Positions 58,635 to 64,000 of a stretch of DNA of 64,000 bases are shown piece by piece. Within the stretch, counting starts at the first letter, position 1. Each line of letters opens with the position of its first letter. A program made the position numbers and the translations under genes. The notes under the pieces were generated by a model. The model searched no databases. It was given only the letters and a program-made list of their open reading frames with translations, and was not told the DNA's origin. This stretch comes from Castellaniella sp040276085 (GTDB lineage Bacteria > Pseudomonadota > Gammaproteobacteria > Burkholderiales > Burkholderiaceae_B), in the NCBI RefSeq assembly GCF_040276085.1, contig NZ_JBELOK010000002.1, forward strand, positions 358,966 to 422,965, written 5' to 3'.

Positions 58635-59591
58635 TCAGAACGAAGCAGCTGCCATCGGCGTCTGCTGCTGGACTTCTCCTTCAGGCTCGCGCTCAGCGGA
58701 CTGCGAAGGTTGGTCGGCAGCGGCACCCACGGCTTCAGGCCCGGGTACATGCTCTGCTTCGGGCACGACAACGTCTTCAGCCTCCGACGCAGTTGCGTCT
58801 TGGGCCTGGGGTGCCTCGGCTTGCGCCTGGATCGCCGGATAGACCTGGGTGCCGTCGATCTTGATCAGACCGATATGGATCAGTGTCGATTCCAGGCTTG
58901 CGGCCGGTTCGCCAGCGCGCTCACCCTTGGTGCGAATGTACGGATCGATCTTCATGTCGCCCAGGCGAAACGCAATCAACACCTTGCTGTCCCCTTCAAT
59001 AGCCTGTACGCAACGGCGCACCAGATGCTCGGCATCGGGGGAGGCGACGATTGTGTTGAAGTACCGATACTCCGGTTCATCGACGGGCCCGGTGAGCGCA
59101 GCGATGGTGCACGACAGGAAAGGATCGCCAGCCTTGGGGGTGACGTCCTTCGGACGGTTCAGGTAACCGATGCCATGGGTGGTCAGTTCGTGCTGAGTGA
59201 TCTGGGCCAGTTCAGCCCGGTCGACCGGCTCGGCTTTGAGCAGTCGCGCTTTCAGAGATGCGGCCGCTTCACCCTTGCGTTCACCTTTTTCGCGAATATA
59301 CGCATCGCCCCACACATCACCAAGGCGAAAGCGCACCAGCGGGCGCTGCCTGGAATCATCGGCGCCGATATAGCGCCCAACGAGTTTTTTCGCCTCTGTG
59401 CCAGCAACCTTGACGTCGAAATAACGATAGCTGGGATCCGTAACGGAGCCGACCAGCGCGGCGATGGTGCATGCCAGGAAGGGTTCGGCACGGCGGCCGC
59501 CTCTGACGGGTACTTCGCGGGCACGCTGCAAGTACCCGATACCCGAGGTATGGATGTCGAAATATGACTTTTCGTTGGATGGGGTGTTCAT
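58635..59591 (-). CDS. Tandem DUF3577 protein
   Basis: A 318-residue protein with two consecutive copies of the DUF3577 domain (about residues 8-130 and 131-255). Copy 1 has HTSGIGYLQRAREV and PFLACTIAALVG; copy 2 has TTHGIGYLNRPKDV and PFLSCTIAALTG. Both share the YRYF core and a K-G-E-R-x-G-E repeat near the end. The family usually occurs as a single domain of about 150 residues. The C-terminus is Glu/Ala-rich and disordered. Unknown role, possibly in DNA binding like single-domain relatives near ssb genes. Confidence 0.87.
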   Translation of the reverse strand: MNTPSNEKSYFDIHTSGIGYLQRAREVPVRGGRRAEPFLACTIAALVGSVTDPSYRYFDVKVAGTEAKKLVGRYIGADDSRQRPLVRFRLGDVWGDAYIREKGERKGEAAASLKARLLKAEPVDRAELAQITQHELTTHGIGYLNRPKDVTPKAGDPFLSCTIAALTGPVDEPEYRYFNTIVASPDAEHLVRRCVQAIEGDSKVLIAFRLGDMKIDPYIRTKGERAGEPAASLESTLIHIGLIKIDGTQVYPAIQAQAEAPQAQDATASEAEDVVVPEAEHVPGPEAVGAAADQPSQSAEREPEGEVQQQTPMAAASF

Positions 59592-59902
59592 GGTGAATCT
59601 CCATTGCGAAGAAGCGGAGACACACCTGCCCCACGATGCGGGAAATGGTGCGTAACCCCGCGGTGGGTTGATAAAGCAAAGGCATCCACCACCAGAGACT
59701 GGTGGCCGCTCGCAAGCGGATGCGGTGCGAGCTGGGTAATCAACGCGGTCAAACCGCGCCGTAGCCTTGAAGATCGTGGCTACCTGGGATGCTGCTGACG
59801 GCTGTCAGCAAGGCATGGCCTTAGCATGGCTAGGCCCTGATCGCGCGACAGCAATCAATCGGCATTCAGGCGCTTCCGTTTATCCTCGCTGTTTGGCGTC
59901 AT
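59592..59902. other. Intergenic region with leader hairpin R7
   Basis: The 310 nt upstream of the tandem DUF3577 gene hold the leader motif CCCCGCGGTGGGTTGATAAA at 59656-59675 and probably its promoter. I see no gene; short frames on the plus strand lack family resemblance. Confidence 0.5.
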
Positions 59903-59940
59903 GCAAAAAGAAGCCCTCCACCCGAATGGATGGAAGGCTT
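59903..59940 (-). terminator. Intrinsic terminator
   Basis: On the minus strand AAGCCTTCCATCC and GGGTGGAGGGCTT form a 13-bp hairpin with an ATTC loop and some G-T pairs, followed by CTTTTTG. It lies 77 nt after the stop of the gene at 60017-60184 and closes that unit. Confidence 0.75.
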
Positions 59941-60016
59941 GGGATGGCAGGCTGCCAGCAGGGCTGGGCCTCAGCCGTAGTGCTGCTGGGCTTCCCGCCC
60001 TGAAACGAAACGTGCG

Positions 60017-60184
60017 TCACGGCCAATCGAGACCGGCAACGGCAAGCTTCGAGTCTCTTCTGTCGAAAAGCGCGTCGCCTGATCGAACTGGACCCAACCC
60101 GTTGGGCCAGAAGCCAGCGCCGTCATTGACGGCCGACTCGTTGGGCGAATGCACCACCCAGCAGTCGCCCACCTCGCGCATCAT
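60017..60184 (-). CDS. Small ICE protein coupled to the upstream gene
   Basis: A 55-residue protein starting MMREVGDCWVVHSPNESAVN. Its ATGATG start overlaps the stop of the upstream gene (60181-60184), showing coupled translation, and a terminator follows. It has a Gly/Pro-rich middle (GAGFWPNGLGPVRSGDA). No family is recognised; reality rests on context. Confidence 0.5.
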   Translation of the reverse strand: MMREVGDCWVVHSPNESAVNDGAGFWPNGLGPVRSGDALFDRRDSKLAVAGLDWP

Positions 60185-60993
60185 GCCGGAACCGCGCGGC
60201 GTCGCCGGGGCGTCTTGGTGTCGATCACGCTCACGCTGATCTGGCGCCATCGCCCATCATCGATGAGATGTTCCAGCACTTCACCGAGCATGTCGAAGTA
60301 CACCTCGTCGTGCCGATCGACTAGCTCACCGTCGCGGTGCAGCTCCACCGCATAAGTGTCGCCCGCGCGGTCATACAGTACAGTCACCCGCCCCGTGAAC
60401 TTCGCAGTCGAGACCGTGAAGCTAATCGACGGAGGTGTTTCGATGATCTTGGCCGGCGTGGGGTCGATCCAGGTGAAATCATGGGCGCCTGCATCGACCA
60501 GCATGTGAGTGATGCGCCGAAATCCATCGGGGGCCGGCATTTCCTCCAACTGCTGGATGAGCTGGCCCAGTTCCATGCACTGCGGCTCGGGGACGGGCAG
60601 CTTGGCTGGCGCGGAACCGAGGATGTGCCTGGTGATGGTATAGGGAACGCCATCCGAGCCCTTCTCGGTGATTACTTCTGGGATGTCAGCACGCAGGCCG
60701 TCGAAACGGCGCCGCGCGTAGGGCTGGACATGCACCTTGGCTCCCTCATTAGGAACGGCGGTTACCAGCTTGGGATCAAGCACCGCGAACTCGCTGGGCT
60801 TGAGCTTGACGACGATGGCGTCGTCATTGGCCGCGACCACCTTGCCGTCGAAGGGTTGGGGGTCAATAGCGAAGCCCAGCGCCGAGGGCTGTGGCACACC
60901 ATCGAAAACGCGGTATTTGAATGAGCGCACATTGCGAGGCACATGGCCTGCGACGAGCGTGGGCATCATGGTTTTAATGACAGATCGATCCAT
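60181..60993 (-). CDS. Conserved ICE protein of unknown function
   Basis: A 270-residue soluble protein. It begins MDRSVIKTMMPTLVAGHVPR and has YRVFDGVPQPSALGFAIDPQ and KVVAANDDAIVVKLKPSEFA near the N-terminus. This middle part reads like an OB-type or KfrB-like domain found in ICE and plasmid proteins, but I am not sure. Its leader has the strongest hairpin of the set (R8). Confidence 0.72.
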   Translation of the reverse strand: MDRSVIKTMMPTLVAGHVPRNVRSFKYRVFDGVPQPSALGFAIDPQPFDGKVVAANDDAIVVKLKPSEFAVLDPKLVTAVPNEGAKVHVQPYARRRFDGLRADIPEVITEKGSDGVPYTITRHILGSAPAKLPVPEPQCMELGQLIQQLEEMPAPDGFRRITHMLVDAGAHDFTWIDPTPAKIIETPPSISFTVSTAKFTGRVTVLYDRAGDTYAVELHRDGELVDRHDEVYFDMLGEVLEHLIDDGRWRQISVSVIDTKTPRRRRAVPA

Positions 60994-61028
60994 GGGGATC
61001 TCCTTGGGAAGAAACACAGGACTCCCCG

Positions 61029-61056
61029 CCCACAAGGGAGGGGAATCCCTTGTGGG
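61029..61056 (-). repeat. Leader hairpin R8
   Basis: CCCACAAGGGA (61029-61039) and TCCCTTGTGGG (61046-61056) pair perfectly over 11 bp with a 6-nt loop. Followed on the plus strand by TGGATGG. Confidence 0.75.
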
Positions 61057-61306
61057 TGGATGGACGCGCTGCGCCCGTGAAAAAAGTGACCAGTGCAGTC
61101 TCCCGCACTTGCAGCCTGGAAGGTCTCGACTGCCTGGGCATATGTCGGCAACGCCGAAGCACATAGATGCAAGGATGGATCAGAGATAGGCGACTAGCAC
61201 GCAGGAAATGGCGTTGCATGGCACCCAGCTTTCGGACGCTTTTGGCAGGGAACCATCCCTTGCCTGCAGATCCAGCATACGTTCAGCTGAAAGATGGTAA
61301 CCGTGG
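61057..61306. other. Intergenic region, nothing supported
   Basis: About 250 nt between leader R8 and the terminator of the next unit. No gene, aptamer or repeat is seen; it probably holds the promoter for the gene at 60993. Confidence 0.4.
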
Positions 61307-61307
61307 G

Positions 61308-61328
61308 AAAAATTGATGCGTTGCATCA
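61308..61328 (-). terminator. Intrinsic terminator
   Basis: On the minus strand TGATGC-AAC-GCATCA (61328-61314) is followed by ATTTTT. It begins 5 nt after the stop of the gene at 61333-62049. Confidence 0.65.
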
Positions 61329-61332
61329 CGCG

Positions 61333-62049
61333 CTAGAACTTGGCCAGCGGCAAACCCAGCAGCACAGGTGCGTCAGCATCCACAATCAGGATGCGTACGT
61401 CGGCCTGGCCGGCCAACTCCAGCACGTTTGCCAGGTCATATGGCATGCCCTTGCTGCGATGCTCTCGCCGAAGCTGCTGGGCAGTGATACCCAGAACGGC
61501 CTCCAGGTTCTCATCCGTCCAGGGCGTGGCGATCAACTTCACACCGATCGCCGAACTGTCTGGCATTCGAAAAGCGACAAACTGAAGTCCCTGGGGCGTT
61601 GTCTGATCCGCCAGATCAGCCAGATATTGGTGCGCCTGCTCGGTAATGTGCGCACCACTGATTTCCCAGCACCGGCTGTAGAAGCCTGTTTCAAAATTCA
61701 AGCGATGAATCGCCTCCTGGGCAGACGCCTTGGAATAGGTATCAGCCACAAGCACCGGTCGGCCATCAATATCCTCGCCCTCAAGGGCATACACCACCGA
61801 GCGCACAACGCCCTCAGTCGAGCACTGCGCCTGTAGTTCACCGCGTACGTCCTGCCCCTCGGTGATCAACGCAAAGTCCTCGTTCCAGATACAAGGAAAT
61901 CGAGCAACCTGCTCATCAGGCAAACTGGTCTGGCTGGAATGCAGCGGTCGCCAAACCGGCGGTGAGTCGTCCTCGTAAGTGATCAGCAGCGTGCGAATGG
62001 CGCGTAGATTCCGGTAACCGCGCAGAAAAGGGTTGTATTTCCGGACCAT
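61333..62049 (-). CDS. ICE accessory protein, DUF5983-like
   Basis: A 238-residue soluble protein starting MVRKYNPFLRGYRNLRAIRT. The C-terminal region with EISGAHITEQAHQYLADLAD, AFRMPDSSAIGVKLIATPWT and PVLLGLPLAKF resembles DUF5983 proteins of conjugative elements, but the match is by eye only. Leader hairpin R9 precedes it. It may form an operon with the gene at 62127. Confidence 0.62.
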   Translation of the reverse strand: MVRKYNPFLRGYRNLRAIRTLLITYEDDSPPVWRPLHSSQTSLPDEQVARFPCIWNEDFALITEGQDVRGELQAQCSTEGVVRSVVYALEGEDIDGRPVLVADTYSKASAQEAIHRLNFETGFYSRCWEISGAHITEQAHQYLADLADQTTPQGLQFVAFRMPDSSAIGVKLIATPWTDENLEAVLGITAQQLRREHRSKGMPYDLANVLELAGQADVRILIVDADAPVLLGLPLAKF

Positions 62050-62085
62050 GAAATTTCCTCCAGAGCATGACGGAGCCAACCCCCA

Positions 62086-62108
62086 CCACCGGGAATTGAA
62101 CCCGGTGG
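62086..62108 (-). repeat. Leader hairpin R9
   Basis: CCACCGGG (62086-62093) and CCCGGTGG (62101-62108) pair perfectly, loop 7 nt, then GTTGAAAGCGAAAAAAG on the plus strand. Confidence 0.7.
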
Positions 62109-62126
62109 GTTGAAAGCGAAAAAAGA

Positions 62127-62813
62127 TCAAGCAGCACCAATTGCTGGTGTCTGAGCCAGCCGCTCGATGACGCGCTGGCGCAGTTTCAGGCGGAATGATT
62201 CGTCACTTACACCCGTCAGCAAATTGGTCGCTTCCTGCACTATCAGGGCTGAAGCCCCCTCCAGATCGGCAGTCAGAACGGCGCCGCGCAGTTGATCGCC
62301 AAGTTGAAGTACCTGCGAGGAAGTTCGGAAAACCTGAACCTCTCGGCTCAAATAGCAGCCGTTACCGCCAAACTCGAACAGGCGGGGCTTGCTGCAATAC
62401 CAGCAGCCCTCGAACTGAATGACAGCCAGATGGTGGCCGTCATCAAGACAAGTGGCTATTAGAAATAAAGCATCCAAATCGGCACCGTCCTCAAACTGGT
62501 GATGCTCGATCAGGTTCGCCAACTCCTCGTTCTGCTCCGCACCGAAGTGCGCCGCCAAATGCTCGAGCAGGGACGGAATCGACAATTCCCCATCATCAAG
62601 CACGGGGAGGCCCAACTGTGTGGCAAGATCCGCCAGGCCATCCAGCACATCCGACCATTGAGGTTCATTGGTCTCAGCAATCTGGGCGATATAGACTTGT
62701 CCCCCATTGGAATGATCTTCATCCAGAGCGAAGGTACTGAACAACGCCTTAATGACTGGAGTGACACGGTCGAGCATAAGGACACCAGTGCCTTCGTAAT
62801 AATTGTTGGCCAT
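62127..62813 (-). CDS. Conserved ICE protein of unknown function
   Basis: A 228-residue acidic soluble protein, start MANNYYEGTGVLMLDRVTPV. It has LFSTFALDEDHSNGGQVYIA and IQFEGCWYCSKPRLFEFGGN (two cysteines). Proteins like this accompany DUF5983-like genes in ICEs and plasmids. Leader hairpin R10 precedes it. No motif shows an activity. Confidence 0.72.
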   Translation of the reverse strand: MANNYYEGTGVLMLDRVTPVIKALFSTFALDEDHSNGGQVYIAQIAETNEPQWSDVLDGLADLATQLGLPVLDDGELSIPSLLEHLAAHFGAEQNEELANLIEHHQFEDGADLDALFLIATCLDDGHHLAVIQFEGCWYCSKPRLFEFGGNGCYLSREVQVFRTSSQVLQLGDQLRGAVLTADLEGASALIVQEATNLLTGVSDESFRLKLRQRVIERLAQTPAIGAA

Positions 62814-62848
62814 AAATGGCTCCCTTTCGGAAATAAACGGAGCCAATC

Positions 62849-62872
62849 CTTGCGGAACCTGGCATCCGCAAG
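62849..62872 (-). repeat. Leader hairpin R10
   Basis: CTTGCGGA (62849-62856) and TCCGCAAG (62865-62872) pair perfectly, loop 8 nt, followed on the plus strand by AAGAAACC. Confidence 0.7.
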
Positions 62873-62999
62873 AAGAAACCCATCGCCAGCTGGCAATGGG
62901 CAGGAAAAAAGAGAGGGAACACGGCCACACACTTGCATGCGAAGACGCATGTCCCTCAGTGAGGCTGAGCAAGACGGCGGCGTTGGTACGCCCAAATGA

Positions 63000-63392
63000 T
63001 CACCAACCACAGTAATGCAGCACTAGCTGCGCGATGACTTCGCGGCGCTGCGAATCCAGACCGCTGAAATCAGCAAGTCCGCGAAAGCCGCAGCGCTTGA
63101 GCATCGCACCGCCCTTGCGCTCGTTATAGATACTGACCATGGCGGCAAGGAACATGCGCTCCCCGCTGCTGAGTACACCAAGAGCCTTGTCGATCCGCTG
63201 CACGTCGGGGCATAGATCCCACTTGCTGCGAGCTAGGTTCGGCCCTTCTGGCGTGCCGTCGCCAAACCACTGCGAACCGGCGATGCGCACACCACGCTTC
63301 CAGGCCTCGAAGAAGGCTTGGGGTGCATCTGCGAAGTGGCGCTCTTCCTGGATGATCTGATCGACGGCGTCTTGGGGTAGAGGCTGTGTCAT
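63000..63392 (-). CDS. Conserved ICE protein of unknown function
   Basis: A 130-residue soluble protein, start MTQPLPQDAVDQIIQEERHF. It has PQAFFEAWKRGVRIAGSQWF and SSGERMFLAAMVSIYNERKG. A helical protein of this type sits near DUF5983-like genes in related elements. The frame is open upstream but that part overlaps the next gene. Leader 22 nt from the gene at 63415. Confidence 0.7.
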   Translation of the reverse strand: MTQPLPQDAVDQIIQEERHFADAPQAFFEAWKRGVRIAGSQWFGDGTPEGPNLARSKWDLCPDVQRIDKALGVLSSGERMFLAAMVSIYNERKGGAMLKRCGFRGLADFSGLDSQRREVIAQLVLHYCGW

Positions 63393-63414
63393 GACAATGT
63401 TCCTTGCGATTTGA

Positions 63415-63627
63415 TCAGGGAGTGGCGAGTTGGGACCAACCGCCTCTTTCAAGTGCGCGTCGAGCCGCAGCATAGCTACGAAAATACTCGCGGGACTCTC
63501 GCGAAACGGGCCCTTCGGAGTCGCATGTGCCGATGTAGTGGCCGGCGGCGCCGTGCAGGACTTCAAGCGGCAGTTGCTTGCCGCGGCAAATCAGAGCCAA
63601 CTGGCCATAGGATGGCTTTCTGGACAT
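63415..63627 (-). CDS. Small ICE protein
   Basis: A 70-residue basic protein starting MSRKPSYGQLALICRGKQLP, with GHYIGTCDSEGPVSRESREY and a C-terminal helix (SYAAARRALERGGW). AAGGAGTCTCGCCC precedes the ATG. Ends 22 nt before the next gene, so probably co-transcribed. No family recognised. Confidence 0.62.
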   Translation of the reverse strand: MSRKPSYGQLALICRGKQLPLEVLHGAAGHYIGTCDSEGPVSRESREYFRSYAAARRALERGGWSQLATP

Positions 63628-63639
63628 GGGCGAGACTCC

Positions 63640-63923
63640 TTGAGAAGGCAGGGCTCCGTCCCTTGCAGGATGGCAACTCCCGCTGATGGTTGAGAAAAAA
63701 GCATCGGCGCCATGAAGGCGCGCATCCGCAGACTCGATGCGATGCGGACTGGTGGGCAACGCGGGAGAAACCCGCGGCAGCCTGGAACCCTGGCTGCTGG
63801 CATGTGCTGACGAATCAGCGAACATGCGGGCAGCTTCGTGCGCGGACCTCGCCGTGTCAGTTAGAAAACAACATCCGGCCCAACCCCGATTGATAGGCAC
63901 AGCAAAAAGGAAACCCCGCGTCG
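63640..63923. other. Intergenic region up to the IS element, no gene
   Basis: About 280 nt. Contains a leader-type stretch CCCGCTGATGGTTGAGAAAAAA near 63680, related to the R family, and otherwise nothing I can support. Confidence 0.4.
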
Positions 63924-64000
63924 TGAACTGCACCCCAAAAGTTGGACACCAATCCAACCTTTGGGGTGTTTTTCATGGCGAGACATGATGCGAGCTTCAA
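63924..64000 (+). mobile_element. Left end of an IS3-family (IS150-group) element, cut by window end
   Basis: TGAACTGCACCCC begins the terminal inverted repeat, followed by AAAAGTTGGACACC, a form typical of IS150-group ends. CACCCCAAAAGTTGGA and TCCAACCTTTGGGGTG (63930-63968) form a nearly perfect stem-loop. An orfA-like start MARHDASF follows at 63975 and runs off the window. Whether the copy is complete cannot be judged. Confidence 0.75.

Noticed and set aside
1..64000. CRISPR arrays, rRNA or tRNA genes
   Set aside because: No regularly spaced direct repeats and no tRNA/rRNA cores were noticed on reading; a tRNAscan/Infernal run would confirm.

Overview
The window is GC-rich, almost fully coding DNA of a proteobacterium, most likely Burkholderiales. 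The evidence for that is the DUF3579 protein, the divergent housekeeping copies and the codon use; the species cannot be read from the sequence. It joins two large blocks.

Block 1 (1-21.8 kb) reads as a fluoride-response island. I find five copies of the crcB-type fluoride riboswitch aptamer, at 7227-7278 (-), 9951-10000 (-), 10831-10879 (-), 11628-11674 (+) and 13574-13628 (+). Each has a G-rich P1 loop complementary to its own 3' strand, forming the diagnostic pseudoknot. The genes they precede, and their neighbours, fit: an extra enolase and an extra inorganic pyrophosphatase (both classic fluoride-inhibited enzymes), a pair of MutS-like ATPases, DUF190, DUF211, a VIT-like membrane protein, an MFS carrier, a histidine phosphatase, a CYTH triphosphatase, an extra citrate synthase, a ZapE-like ATPase, a DUF3579 protein and two unknowns. 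The island also carries a six-gene membrane complex related to hydrogenase-4 and complex I. That complex (13.7-21.1 kb) has lost the Ni-Fe cysteines of its large subunit and nearly all Fe-S cysteines of its small subunit, and no ferredoxin-like subunit is encoded. It is therefore an Ehr-type (energy-converting-hydrogenase-related) complex with no visible redox centre. No CrcB or CLC-F fluoride exporter lies in the window.

Block 2 (21.8-63.9 kb) is most of an integrative and conjugative element of the ICEclc/PAGI-2/PFGI-1 (MPF-G, MobH) type: relaxase, XRE regulator, VapBC-like toxin-antitoxin pair, DUF3742, and a long minus-strand transfer operon (TraG-N, TIGR03755/TraU-like/TIGR03757, VirB4, VirB10-, VirB8- and pilin-like proteins, RAQPRD). 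It is interrupted at 39.6-44.3 kb by a metabolic cargo (LysR, alpha/beta hydrolase, MFS, alcohol dehydrogenase) and then continues with TIGR03747, the TraD coupling protein, a VirB1-like transglycosylase, TIGR03759 and a PilL-N-like lipoprotein. A HEPN-domain gene sits alone on the plus strand at 50.5 kb. From 51.3 kb rightwards come the element's accessory genes: SNF2-like helicase, DNA methyltransferase, DUF3275, a tandem DUF3577 protein and several small unknowns. Most of these have a leader hairpin of shared design but different sequence. The left end of an IS150-group IS3 element is cut by the window edge at 63,924.

Since the fluoride island abuts the relaxase with no visible boundary, the simplest reading is that fluoride tolerance is cargo of this conjugative element. 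Fluoride would bind the riboswitches and raise translation of replacement glycolytic/TCA/PPi-handling enzymes, repair-like ATPases and an ion-translocating membrane complex.
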